The notes under the pieces are model-generated. The model was not told where the DNA came from and ran no database searches. It worked only from the letters and a program-made list of their open reading frames with translations. Position numbers and translations under genes: made by a program. 64,000 nt of DNA from Gordionus sp. m RMFG-2023. Taxonomy: Eukaryota > Nematomorpha > Gordioida > Chordodea > Parachordodidae. Positions 22,736 to 34,890 of this stretch are shown one piece after another. Each line of letters starts with the position of its first letter. The stretch's first letter is position 1. The stretch lies in contig NC_088775.1 of the NCBI RefSeq assembly GCF_954871325.1, forward strand, positions 25,335,561 through 25,399,560, given 5' to 3'.

Positions 22736-23982
22736 AATAATCTAATGGATGTATATTTATATTTAAAAAAAATATCAGATAATATAAAACAATATATACC
22801 TATTATAAATTCGTTATTATATTCTATTATTATACTTCAAACTTGTTTTATTATAAAAATATGTTTTTTTATGTGTTTTAACATTTATCGTTTAAAGGTA
22901 ACTATTTTATTTTCCTCGAATCTCAATGAGAGCATTTTTGCCTCCGTTATATATTTTTTACATTTGTATTCTAAATTGTTTACATCATTTTTTTTTGCAT
23001 GTTATTTTAATATAGTTTTTTATATTTTGATAAAGTAGATATATTACAGCGATTTTATTAAATAATGTTTTTTATTTGAGATAAATAAAGCGTATCCTTC
23101 TCGCATTTCAATAAATCTGTATATATTTTTTAATAGCCCCCTGAAAAAAAATGTTTTAATAGCTCCTTAATATCCCCTTGAACTAAAAATAAATTTTTTT
23201 GATTGCCCCTGAACGATTTCTTTAGTAATTCTATTATGTAATATATAGATTTAATTTTATTATTTAAAAATTAATAAGACTATAAATTTTTATTAAATGA
23301 GTGCTAATTTAATTATTAGATTTAATTAATACACATAAATTATATTTTCACTATGTCAGCTTGCAATGAAATTCTGTGAAAATGGAATATCAATATCACT
23401 CATAATCATTTTTAAATTTAATTACATCCCTCTTCCTAAAAATATTTCCAACGTTCAAACAAGTATAAGAAATTTATTTATTAAAACTAAGAAGACATAT
23501 AGTTAAATCCTCTATTATATAGATTTGGTTACAAAACATTAGGTAAAATGCCACTTTTACAGACACATTTGTCAGTTATGGAATGTATATATTACAGATA
23601 ATATTTTAAAAAACATTACTAAAATGCGATTTATAATGAATTGTAGTTTAAGTTATATCGATTTAATAAAATTCATATTTGTTTTTAAATATTATACAAA
23701 TAACCAACGAAAAAGCATGAGGTTTATTATTTATATTTTCCCCCAGAATTTTTATTTTTAAAGTAATAATAAATTTATACCAAAAATGATTTTTTAAAAA
23801 TATTTATTTTAAAATTAAACAATATTAAATCTTCCTTCATATGTATATTTTTTTAAAATAGAAATAATAATTAACGTGTAATAAAAATAATACTATTTTT
23901 TTAAAGTAGTAATGTGCTAAAAATAATAGGTATTTTTTCAATGTAATGATAAAAAATTTTTTTTAATTGACGCTTCGTCACC
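22736..23982. other. AT-rich intergenic sequence
   Basis: A 97-codon reading frame at 22745-23038 is hydrophobic and AT-driven with no family signal; I do not call it a gene. Repeated CCCCTGAA-type words at 23140-23215 are weak. Confidence 0.45.
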
Positions 23983-24140
23983 AGGGTTGCCATGTCTCCC
24001 CCCATCAGCAGGGGACTCCCTCAATTTTTTAGTTTACACGCAGACATCTTTCTCCCGCAAAACTACCGCAATTGGAAATCTCCCGCAAAAATCTACCGCA
24101 ATTTTTTTTAAAAGTATTTTAACGTTTATAATATATATGA
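23983..24140. mobile_element. Possible transposon end starting CAGGGTTGCCATG
   Basis: CAGGGTTGCCATGTCTCC followed by repeated CTCCCGCAAAACTACCGCAA words. CAGGG-starting ends of this kind are typical of hAT elements. No partner end was found, so it is a fragment at best. Confidence 0.35.
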
Positions 24141-24839
24141 GAGACATTAATTTTTTTTATATTTTTAAAATAAATTTTAAATATTTATTCGAAAAACATG
24201 TCTAATTTGTAAATTTCTTTCTATCCTGTTTTATTTTTATCCAATAATAAATCAACATCATTTCATTCATATAAATCAGTACAGGGGAGTATATCAACAT
24301 CGATTGCAATACAAAATAATTCTCAAAAATAATAAATAATAAGATGCAACTACATTTGCGGAAATCGTAAATTAAAAATATATATAAATATAATATAATA
24401 TTTATAAAAGTATCTGTATCTAGATATTATTTAAAGGAACTGTATCTGTTTTTAGATTTTAACGCTTTTTTATATTATAAATAAAAATAGTTGAATGCCA
24501 AATTTATTTTATTTCATATGAGTATATAAATTAAATATATATATATTAAAAAATATTAAAACTACTATAATAAAAAATTATATATATATATATCAGAGAC
24601 CTGCAGAGGTACCATTTGCACGGCCCGGGCCGGTTTTAATTTTTTTAGGCCCGGCCCGGATATTTAAAAAAAAATTTTTTACGGCCCGGCCATAAAAATT
24701 TAAGGCCCGGCCCGGATTTAAAAATTTAAGGCCCGGCCCGGATATTTTTTTAAATTATATTCGACCTGGTATATACAAAAATTCACCTATGAGGTATTTT
24801 ACCATATTTTTCAGCGAGTATTATCGCTTATTATTTAAA

Positions 24840-25130
24840 AAATACATGTAAAAAGCTAATATTTTGAGAATATTATATTGAATTTATAAAAATTATAAAA
24901 CTGTTATTTATAAAAATGGATATTTTGAGTATATTTTATATTTTATATTTTATATTGCATTTATAAAAATAAAACTAATATTCATAAAAATGGTAATAAT
25001 ATTTGTCATATACTATATTTTATATTACATTTAAAAAAAATAAAACTAATATTTAATTTATAAAAATGGAAAATATTTTGAGAATATAATATATTGTATT
25101 TAATTTACTATTTAATTTATAAAATAAAAA
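24840..25130. repeat. ~100-bp AT-rich degenerate tandem repeats in hAT left arm
   Basis: Two to three loose units with TTTATAAAAATGG, ATATTTTGAG and TATATTTTATATT in the same order. Low complexity. Confidence 0.45.
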
Positions 25131-25403
25131 TAAATCGCTATACAAAAAAATGCATGTATAATAAATAGTGTTTTGAAAATATAATCTAATTGCACAATAT
25201 ATAATTTATTTTATAATATAAATTTTTAACAAAAGAAGATAATTGTATTATATAATATTGTAAAAAAAAATAATGAAAAATGTTGGATTAAAAACTTTCA
25301 TGACTCAAGGTAAATATAATAAAGCAATAAATATTTGACAGTTTGCAAAGTAAAAAACCAGCATGATTGACGAAACCCTATACTCAAGAAAGATATTAAA
25401 AAT

Positions 25404-25800
25404 TCACAAATAATCATGAAGAAAGAGAAACATATCTACCTTTTCAGGTTGAAGATTACTTCTTCTTTCTTCAAGAATTCTTCCAGTAGTGGAAAAATTC
25501 CTCTCACAGCTTGCACTTAAAGCAAGAATTGCCAATTTTGCTAAAATTGGAAATTCGCTTTGATGAGCCGCCCAACACTCTAACAAATTATCCACCTTAA
25601 ATGTTTTATCTATTATTTATGTAATTATAATATTCATCATCGGGTATTGACATATTACTAGAATTACCATCGCCCCATTTGTCATAAAACGATTCAGTTT
25701 GTTTAACAACAGTCGTAATTTGACTGGTCGATGGTATTTCATTTACTTCCTGAGCCTCTTGTAATTTAATATAATCTTTTATATAGTTTTCCGTCATTTT
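25404..25800 (-). pseudogene. hAT transposase C-terminal (dimerisation) region
   Basis: The minus strand from 25595 to 25404 codes for LLECWAAHQSEFPILAKLA, then SASCERNFSTTGRILEERRS and LQPEKVDMFLFLHDYL and a stop: the hAT C-terminal dimerisation domain (W--H---FP-L--LA---L---AS-ER-FS--G------R--L----V--L-FL). The upstream piece (25797-25606) is acidic and ends in a different frame, so a frameshift near 25607 splits them. The BED zinc finger and catalytic DDE core are gone, so this copy cannot encode active transposase. Confidence 0.85.
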
Positions 25801-25866
25801 GCGATCTGTCCCTGACTACATACGTAATTGCTTGAATTTGGGACAGAGAAAAAGAGAAATAAAATG

Positions 25867-26753
25867 GGTAACAGATTAAATCATGGGGAAATTTTCATAT
25901 ATTATTTTTTTTTATTTATTTTTTTTATATATTTTTTTATTTATTTTTTTTTTTAAATTTTAAAAAAATCTTAAGTATATTTAAGAATTTAGAAAAAAAG
26001 AGTATATTTAAGAATTTAGAAAAAAAGAGTATATTTAAGAATTTAGAAAAAAAGAGTATATTTAAGAATTTAGAAAAAAAAGAGTATATTTATTTAAGAA
26101 TTTAGAAAAAAAGAGTATATTTAAGAATTTAGAAAAAAAGAGTATATTTATTTAAGAATTTAGAAAAAAAGAGTATATTTAAGAATTTAGAAAAAAAGAG
26201 TCTATTTAAGAATTTAGAAAAAAGAGTATATTTAAGAATTTAGAAAAAAAGAGTATATTTAAGAATTGAGAAAAAAAGAGTAAATTTAAGAATTTAGAAA
26301 AAAAGAGTATATTTAAGAATTTAGAAAAAGAGAGTATATTTATTTAAGAATTTAGAAAAAAAGTGTATATTTAAGAAGTTAGAAAAAAAGAGTATATTTA
26401 AGAATTTAGAAAAACAGAGTATATTTAAGAATTTAATAAAAATAGGTATACTAAATAATTAATCAATTTATTTGAATAAACATAACATATATACAATGTT
26501 AAATTTAAAAAACTTTGATATTGTATCAAAAAATTTCCTTCAAAATCCACACGATATTTATTTATCAAAAAAAAAATCTAAAAATACGCCAATTGAAAGA
26601 AAAAGGTAACATTCAAAAATTTCTACCAAAATCCAGACAATCTAAAAAAAATAAATAAAAAATTTTAAAAAAAATAAATAAAAAAAAATATTAAAAAAAA
26701 ATAAATAAAAAAAAATAATATATGAAAATTTCCCCATGATTTAATCTGTAACC
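25867..26753. mobile_element. MITE with internal minisatellite, 8-bp TSD
   Basis: The element starts GGTAACAGATTAAATC and ends GATTTAATCTGTAACC. Inverted repeats extend through CATGGGGAAATTTTCATATA and on into A/T tracts (about 90 bp or more). Exact 8-bp flanks ATAAAATG lie at 25859-25866 and 26754-26761. The centre is a 27-bp tandem array (25975-26450). It sits inside the hAT shell, upstream of the surviving transposase fragment, so it postdates the hAT. GG-starting ends with an 8-bp duplication could be Merlin-like or hAT; unassigned. Confidence 0.9.
25975..26450. repeat. 27-bp minisatellite (~17 copies)
   Basis: Unit AGTATATTTAAGAATTTAG plus AAAAAAAG, about 17 copies, most identical; four carry an extra TTTA. 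It occupies the centre of the MITE. High uniformity suggests recent expansion. Confidence 0.95.
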
Positions 26754-26947
26754 ATAAAATGATACTTGTGTAAAACAATATTTTTAATTAAAAAATGCTT
26801 TAGAATAAGTAAAATCAATTTTATTTCTCCTTTTCGCTTTGAAAGGTATTACAAACTTTAAGAAGTGATATTCCTTTATTTGATTGTTTTGGTAAAATAT
26901 ATTCTAAAAATTTAGATATGAATTATAAAAAAATATTTTAATAATAC

Positions 26948-27311
26948 TGTTGTGTTTTGTACTTTTACAATTACGCATATATATAATTTTAGATACGAGA
27001 TGTCAGTTAACTTCTACATTATATGTAGTCATACATATATATATATTTATATATAGGAGATGTCAGTTATTTTCAACGTTATTTGTATTCATACATATAT
27101 TTATAATATTATATATGAAATGTTTATACATATATTGCTCGTGGAGCAATTATTAATTATCATTGTCTTGGATTTTCTTTTGTTTTGTATTCGGTAAAAT
27201 CATCTGGTAATATTCAGAAAATAAAGTAGTGCAAATCAAATATTCTTTTCCGGAAGGTTTGAAAGTAAGTAAGATAAGGAAGTGGAGAGGTAAGGGAATG
27301 TTTTTTTATAG
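26948..27311 (+). repeat. Left LTR of young non-autonomous element
   Basis: 364 bp, TG start; preceded by AATAC. Contains GCTCGTGGAGC, a short palindrome, about 188 bp in. No strong coding. Confidence 0.85.
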
Positions 27312-29447
27312 TTATTGACCGTGAACCAGGATCCGAGGGTATGGGTTAATGCGTGGTAAACAGGTAAATAAATAATATTTTGATATCTTAATATTTTATG
27401 TTTAATCGTATATACGCAATGTACTATGGATTTTATGGAAGAAAAATGGTATGTTAATTGTGGAAGTATATGAGTATACGGGGCAAAGTGTTTGAGGTTT
27501 ATGTATTTTCATTTTTGAATGAGTATTTAAATAATTTTAATTCATACATTATAGGGGAGCTATAGTTGTTCATTTTAATATTTGTATTAAAATTTTTAAT
27601 TTATATCTTTATATTGGGGAACTGTAGATGTAAATTTTTATGAATTTAGAAGTAGGGTAGATTAAGTGTTAAGTAAATAATAATAAGATTGAAAGTATGT
27701 AAGGGTACTAGGTGGCAGGATTGCATTTAATTAAAATAAGTTACACCAACATAAGACCTGGGGGGGCAACAGATATTGTTATCTCGTGTCAGCTAACTCT
27801 TTATTGTGTCAGTTTTTGTGTCAGCTACCATTAGATATAGTCAAATACCTATTACCTGACAATATTTTGGGAATAGGTTTTATTGGTGATTATTTTAAGC
27901 CTTAAGACTCTTTGAATGGAGGTAAAGGTCTTCTGTCAGAGGAAAATTCAGGACCTAATGATATGCAGGACAGAAAAGATTACTTAATATTTGAATTTTG
28001 GGGATTTTAATTAGCAGGAATAAATTTGGGTCTTGCAATGTAAATAAAGAAAAATAAGATACATATATATATATATACATAAATAATTACTTTTATATGG
28101 GTGATTTTTGTTTAAAAAAGAAGCAAATGTTGTTACATAAATTGGTAGAGTCGGAGTTTTTGTAACAATATGTTTTGGATGATTATTGGAAATTTAATGT
28201 GAGGAAATAATTTGTAAATGGTGTACAAATTATGTGAAAAAGAAAATAGGTTTCAGTTGGATACTGGACATAGGCTTCAGTTGGATACTGGACAAGTTTT
28301 TTTTTTTTTAATTTTATTTTGTAAAATATACTTTCATAGTTTTATAACACATCACATTTTATTATATATATTCAATATATCAATAAGAGATTTTTGTTTG
28401 GTCTCACATTTTTTTAAATATATTTTGTTCACATTGTAAATATTAAATGTATATGAAAGAAGTTGATTAGATTATTGAGTTGAATGAAGTTTATGGAATA
28501 ATGTGGATGGACAATGGGTAAATGTGAGAAGGGATCCATTTACAGGTTGCATTGTTTTTGAACATTATTGGTGATGATATTAGCATGATTAATAGATTTT
28601 TTTTTTATATTTTATTTTCACAATAAATATGTAACAATTTTTGATACTTATTTTATTTGTTTCAAAATTTAAATTTTAGATTGTAATAAATATTTTCATT
28701 ATGTTTATGTCAGACAATCATATATTTTAATATTTCAACCAATGTTAATAATTGAGTGAAATATTTTGCACTTTATTTTTAAAATCCAAGAGTTTATTGA
28801 GATACACCATCACATTAATAACATATATATTAATCTTCAATGAAATGATATGTTGATATTGTTGTTTTCCTTGCATTATCCAAAAATATTTTTGTAAGTT
28901 GGGTAAGAATTATTCTGAGCCCATTTTGATATGTAGCTTTTTAATTCTTGTATTACCATATTCCTGTGGTATCCTAATTGGGGTTAAAATTTATTAAGTA
29001 ACAATAACATATTTGTATATCTGTTATTGTTTGTACAATGAAATTTATTGTATCATACATTTTTTTTTTTAAATTTCAGTGGTACGTTCAAATAAAATAT
29101 TACCATTCATATATTTTTTTGAAAAGATTCAATGTTTTGATTGTTATTTTGAGAAAGTAATATACATAATATATGTCTCATTTGACCCCTGATGTGTTGG
29201 AGGATACAGATAGTGGAAGTGTGGCAGCAATAATGATCAAGAGCTATGACTCAGACGAAAATTATTATCAAGAGCTATGACTCGAACGTAATGATGGAAC
29301 GATGTGAGCATGATCAAATAAACGATGAGAGATGAAGCAAAGGGGCAAAATTACATGAAAATGAATCGAACGTATACAATAAATTTTAAAAAAATAATAA
29401 TAATACTTTTGGGATAATGTAACACCGGGTTTTTTGAAGGGCGGGCA

Positions 29448-29819
29448 TGTTGTGTTTTGTACTTTTACAATTACGCATATATATAATTTTAGATACGAGA
29501 TGTCAGTTAACTTCTACATTATATGTAGTCATACATATACATATATATATATATTTATATATAGGAGATGTCAGTTATTTTCAACGTTATTTGTATTCAT
29601 ACATATATTTATAATATTATATATGAAATGTTTATACATATATTGCTCGTGGAGCAATTATTAATTATCATTGTCTTGGATTTTCTTTTGTTTTGTATTC
29701 GGTAAAATCATCTGGTAATATTCAGAAAATAAAGTAGTGCAAATCAAATATTCTTTTCCGGAAGGTTTGAAAGTAAGTAAGATAAGGAGGTGGAGAGGTA
29801 AGGGAATGTTTTTTTATAG
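29448..29819 (+). repeat. Right LTR of young non-autonomous element
   Basis: 372 bp, nearly identical to the left LTR, longer by an 8-bp CATATA-type expansion. It abuts the end of a Gypsy LTR in the opposite orientation with no spacer. Confidence 0.85.
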
Positions 29820-29820
29820 A

Positions 29821-30249
29821 CTAAAAAAATTAACCTAAACAAACACACAAACTAAAACAAAAACCAAACAACTAACAAAAATAACTGAAAAAGAAAACTA
29901 CTGTCACGGAAAAGAAAAACTATACGAAACCCCAAAAATCAGAAAGCAGAAACTTAATCAATGCTCTTATATATAATTAATTAAACACACTAAATTTTCA
30001 CGAATTATTTTCTTTATTAATACTTTTCACACAACAAATAATAAATCTTTTAGCAAAAATATCTCAAATTAATTCACAAAAAAAAATATATGTAATTTTT
30101 TATAAAAAAAATTAATGAATCCAAAAAAAATAATATCAACATATATTATTACATCTAAATTCTTTATCCAATCCACCTTATTTTAATCGGTTGATTGGCA
30201 TTTCGCGTAAAAAAAAATATAAAATGTAAACGTATTTAAAAGTACGACA
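29821..30249 (-). repeat. Gypsy 3' LTR, minus copy
   Basis: 429 bp; reading on the minus strand it starts TGTCGTACTTTTAAATACG and ends GGTTAATTTTTTTAG. A polypurine tract AAAGGGGTGGCA lies immediately upstream (30250-30262). Matches the LTR at 42502-42931 along its length. Confidence 0.85.
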
Positions 30250-30348
30250 TGCCACCCCTTTATGGGATCAGGGCATGTCGGTAAACCCAAAAAATTTTTT
30301 TACATGTATCTATTTATATTTGCGAGAAAAAAAAATTAACGTTCATGC

Positions 30349-30790
30349 TTACATTAATGTTACACGAATATTCCCATACATAGTCACCTTAGGCCGACAT
30401 GGGACTGCTCCAAAAATCCTCTGCGCTAGTCGTCGGTAGAACTCTGTGGCTATAGTGGCCATAGCTCTCTGCAACACATCTCCTTCTCTATGTCCGCGAG
30501 ATTCCCCCAATTGTTGCACTCCATCATTATAATTTTGTCTTTTCGGAGGACGTCTATCAGTAGGTATGGCCGGTCCTATAAGAACGGAAGTTGTCGGCTG
30601 CCCCAAATTCATCTCGTTATATATCCTCTTTTGTCCCTCATGTGGCTCTACCCGCGGATTCCCCGATAACACCCCCATAGGTACACGATCCCTCAGTAGT
30701 TGCGTGCATTGATGTCTAAGATGACCCTCGCCCTGACAATTATAACATCTTTTCCGTCTAATCCCATATGTCGGTGGCTGATTTTCATTT
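30349..30790 (-). CDS. Extra 3' reading frame with CCHC knuckle (Gypsy, minus copy)
   Basis: Lies between integrase and the 3' LTR. The upstream end codes for a CCHC zinc knuckle (CYNCQGEGHLRHQC), the rest is a Pro/Arg-rich, hydrophilic chain ending KVTMYGNIRVTLM. The same frame sits at 41863-42402 in the plus copy, so it belongs to the family. Function unknown; a nucleic-acid-binding accessory or displaced Gag segment is possible. Treated as part of a fossil element. Confidence 0.6.
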
Positions 30791-31784
30791 GTTTACATAT
30801 ACGTCCTACGTATGTCATTAGATGGTCATTGGGGATCGTGGTTTGTGAATTGGTATACTTGAAACCACTCGAAATTTTTTCATATAATTTTCAATTGGGA
30901 AATTTTCAAAAAAATAAACAATTTATAATTTTTAAAAAAAATCTTTTACAAATAAAAATTAAATTAAATAAACACTTTTTAAAACTTTTCCTATTTCCTT
31001 TTACGGTATTCCGAACATACACAGCCATTAAATTATAAACAAGAGAAAAAGGGGGGAGAAAAAAAATAAAACAAAACTTTTTAATTTTAATTCCTCGTGC
31101 TAACCAAAAAAAAAATTTTTTTTAAAAAAACTTTTTAATTAATTATATCTTTTTTTAAAAAAAAATATATTCCCAGGACCAATACCAATGTTCAACAACC
31201 GTGATTTATCCTATAAGGCTATGAACAAAAATGCATTCACAAAATGAATTACAACTTTTCTATTCCTTTTATTTTTTTACACTTTTATTCATTTACAATA
31301 CATATATTACCACAATTTCAATCTTTTTTCCTTGTTTATTACCGACAGCCGGAACATTAAACCAGTTTAACTTAACATTACATATACATACATATACTTC
31401 AATTTCTCGTAATATTACCGAGATAACCTCCTTATTCAATTTCACTTTTTTACATAAACATCTATCAATAAATTCTAATACCATCATATTCTAATACCAT
31501 CATATAATAATACATAAACTCAAACAAAAAGGTTACCGACCGTTCACGTACATTTTACTCCTTTATGCTTTAACTTTGCATAAATATATATATTTACCAC
31601 TTTAAGATGAGCCCCTCTCCTATTTGATCCTTTAACTTCCCATTCCCACATACAATATGTTACCCAAACCTTCATTTACACATTATATATTTGCTCGGAA
31701 ACGAGTCTAATCCTTCGGGATGCACCTTCATTTTATTTATATATATAATTTCATATTTATATTATCATATGAGGTACCTCAGAT

Positions 31785-32611
31785 TTACTCCCGCGGTCGT
31801 ATATGATCATTGTGGCACATAACTGTGCCGCCCAATTGAATCAAATTCAACTTTGAACCTCTGTTTACCCCAACAATGCCCTTGGCCCATTTCTTGCCCC
31901 TCCCGTCAAACAAACGAGTCCATACTTTTTCTCCAACTTCAAACCTAATCTTTCGGTCCTCCAAAACTCCCTTCTCGTGACTCTCGGCCCTTAGAAAATC
32001 TAGGGGAACCCTAGTCATCCGGCCCAAAAACAATTCAGCCGGTGTCACTCCCTCCTTATTCCTGGAATTGAGGTAATTCAACTGGGCCAAATACGCCCCC
32101 TGCCGGCTTTCCTTATCCAATTCTTAACAATTGCTACCATCCTCTCAGCTTGACCATTTGAGCTGGGATGATAGGGCGGGGTCAAAATGTGTCGAATCCT
32201 AGACTCTTTACAAAACTGCTTGAAATTTTCGCTAACAAAGGCAGGTCCTCCATCAGATACAATAGTATCCGGCAATCCGAACCTGGCCATTAATGCCCTC
32301 AATTTCCTTACAACAATTTTCGTGGTATATCCATGTACCTCCTCGTACTCTATCCATTTCGAATACGAATCTACTACTAAAAAATACGACCTTTTGTCTA
32401 AATCGAAAAAATCAACATGTAAGCGTTCCCAAGGTTTTCTCGACCTGGGCCATATCTGACCCACCTCCTTTCGGGGCATCACCGCGCATGAATTACACGG
32501 CTCACATTTCCTTGTGATATTTTCAATATCTTTTCCCATACCCGGCCACCAAACATATTCACGGGCCCACGATTTCATCTTACCTTGACCCTGATGTCTA
32601 GCATGTAACAA
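31785..32611 (-). pseudogene. Gypsy integrase, minus copy
   Basis: Zinc-binding His/Cys block followed by VWWPGMGKDIE and CEPCNSC, the catalytic core with DFFDLD, VSDGG and HPSSNGQAER, then a C-terminal segment with an SH3-like RFEVGEKVWTRLFDG and a terminal HNDHIRPR. Broken fossil. Confidence 0.85.
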
Positions 32612-32626
32612 ATTTAAAATTTTACC

Positions 32627-33217
32627 CTATAATTTGAACGGAATTACGGCACGATTACCCCTCATTAAACAATCATCTACCACAGACAATTCCTCCTTCA
32701 CCTTTTTAAAAACTTTACAATCCTCCTCCCAAGTCTTTTTCCCCATTACACATAACTTTATCCTAGTCATTTCTCTATCTCTCAATGTACTCAACTTAAG
32801 ATCCTCCCAATTGGTAGGACCCCCTTTGAGCATATGCGAAAGCGAACAAACCAGGGCCTTTTCACTGTTTCGAACCTTATCCTTGTTCCCTTCATCATTT
32901 CCTTCATTTAATCCTAATCGGGACAAAATATCAGGCAAACAATTCTCTTTACCGCGACGATATCGGATCTCCACGTTAAAGCTGCCCACCAACAACAACC
33001 AACGTTGTAACCGGGGAGACATCATTAACTCCCGATTGTTTTTCCGAAATAAGTGAATTAACGGCTTGTGATCAGTAAAAATTACAAATTTTTTACCAAT
33101 CAAATATTCACGACATTTTGTCAACCCGAAAATTACAGCCAGGGCCTCCTGTTCAATCACAGAATACCTGGTTTCCACCTCACGAAAAACACGCGAGAAA
33201 AATACGGGTCTTTCCAA
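32627..33217 (-). pseudogene. Gypsy RNase H, minus copy
   Basis: Contains the Ty3-type RNase H order: ETRYSVIEQEALAVIFG, FVIFTDHKPLIHLF, then RRGKENCLPDILSR leading into the connection before integrase. Confidence 0.85.
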
Positions 33218-33414
33218 GTCCTCTATTACCTGTAATAACGCACCACCAACTCCTTTATTTGAGGCATAATTCCATTAATCCGATGACCCAAATATTCAAC
33301 CTCCATTACCCCCAGAACACTTTTCTCCTTACTAGCTCTCAAGCCTTTATCACGAATTCTCCTAAACACTTCCTCCAAGCGTTGATTATGCTGCTCCGGC
33401 TTCACTCCAGTGAT

Positions 33415-33900
33415 TTACACATCATCCATATAGTAAAATACTCCTTCCAATCCTTGAAAAACTGACACCATGGTCCGTTGAAAAATGGGAGCAGATACGC
33501 TTAACCCAAATGGTAATCTACAAAACGCAAACAACCCCTTTGGAGTCGTTATCGTGAATAATTTACGGATTTCCTTTCTCAAAGGTAACTGCAAATACGC
33601 CGACGAAAAATCCACCTTGGAAAAATATTTCGCACCCTTCAACTGAGCTAAAATCTCCTCAAAGGCAATGGATATTTAACCTCCACCACCCATCGATTTA
33701 CCGTGACCCTGAAATCCGCACAAAGTCTCAATTTACCATTTGCCTTTTTAACAGGCACTAACGGGGTTGCCCATTCGCTATATCCCACTGGAATAATAAT
33801 GCCGTCCTTCACACATCTATCTAATTCCTCATCGATCTCCTTCCTCCATTCGAAAGGAACTCGCCGACAAGCCAAAAAGATCGGTGAAAAACCCTCCCTA
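33415..33900 (-). pseudogene. Gypsy reverse transcriptase, minus copy
   Basis: Shows RRVPFEWRKEIDEEL, KANGKLRLCADFR, YFSKVDFSSAYLQLPL, FCRLPFGLSVSAPIFQR and the YMDDV catalytic box. Part of the broken minus-strand copy. Confidence 0.85.
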
Positions 33901-34106
33901 AGTTGAACATCAACTTGGTAATCATTTAAACAACCTAATTTTTCATCAAAAATAATGCCAACTGCCTCACTAGAATAGGAATAGCTTGATTAACCTTATT
34001 CCAATCCTCTTTTCCCCCGGCCACAATTTGCTTCTCATTTCCCTCATCATTAAAATCCAACTTACTCGATTTCTCCATCATCTCCTCCGAAATTTCACAA
34101 ATTTTA

Positions 34107-34439
34107 TTATCGGTAATCCAAATTTCCACTCTCTTCAACATCCACTCTTACATTATCACTAGTATTAAAAATATTCCAATAATTATTGGGAGGACCAAGC
34201 TTGGTAATCCAATCCCACCCCATGACAGTCTCAACATTTTCCTTTACTACCCATAAATCAAGGAAAAATATAGTATCATTAAGATTAACCCCCAATTTGG
34301 CCTTTCCCAACACAACGACTTCCGATCCATCAAACTGCCTGACACATATAGCCTCTTTTACCAGTTTACCCCCAAGCCCATTCTTATAAAAATTCTCCTG
34401 CGACATTAGAGAAATACTAGCCACGGTGTCAAATAGCAT
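34107..34439 (-). pseudogene. Gypsy retroviral-type protease, minus copy
   Basis: Aspartic-protease region; the equivalent part of the plus copy shows the DTGAS active-site box followed by ISLMSQENF. The downstream GWDWITKLG corresponds to the second half of a pepsin-like retroviral protease. Confidence 0.75.
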
Positions 34440-34890
34440 TTCTATATTCCAATCTTCAAACTAACCCTCGGACACAAACAGGTCCATCTAATTTTTCCGT
34501 CATTAAGATTTCATATGTTTTAATCGGAGAATCAGCGTTTATTTTATCTAAAATAATAATTTCATTGGCATTCTCATTGCCCCTTAAATTCAACTCGGAA
34601 TTCAAATTATTATTACTGACAATTACATTTCTTTTAACAAGATTTGTGGGACATCTTTCCCAAATAAAATTCTTAACATCCCTTCTAAGAGAATAACGGA
34701 CAATATTCCTCGGATATTGTTCCCACCTAAATCGATTAACCTCCCTCTCAGGGAAACTACAAGAATGATTTCTTATCTTAATTCTATCATTCTCCTCATT
34801 TCGACTAATAATATTAAATATTTTATTATACAAATTTTTCCGAACTCTCGGAGCCCCGACTCCTATATGATTTACCTTGCATTCATATAG

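Larger units (their letters stand above)
26948..29819 (+). mobile_element. Non-autonomous LTR retrotransposon (young)
   Basis: Two direct LTRs, 26948-27311 and 29448-29819, begin TGTTGTGTTTTGTAC and end TTTTTTTATAG. By eye they differ by one substitution and one AT-dinucleotide length change, so the insertion is recent. A purine-rich tract GAAGGGCGGGCA sits just before the right LTR. The 2.1-kb interior has no gag or pol reading frame; it holds short direct repeats (TTCAGTTGGATACTGGACA twice near 28250, TCAAGAGCTATGACTC twice near 29237). Structure looks whole for a LARD/TRIM-type element, whose proteins would come from another copy. The priming site after the left LTR (GTTATTGACCGTGAACC) is unassigned. 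Confidence 0.85.

Noticed and set aside
22745-23038. 97-codon hydrophobic reading frame
   Set aside because: Composition is what AT-rich DNA gives (Ile, Tyr, Phe, Leu, Lys); no family motif, no splice partner.
31231-31494. Frames at 31231-31494 (+) and 31293-31487 (-)
   Set aside because: They lie in the Gypsy untranslated region and are not maintained in the matching stretch near 41000.
32187-32517. Plus-strand reading frames across 32187-35277
   Set aside because: They are antisense shadows of the minus-strand Gypsy pol and Gag-position frames.
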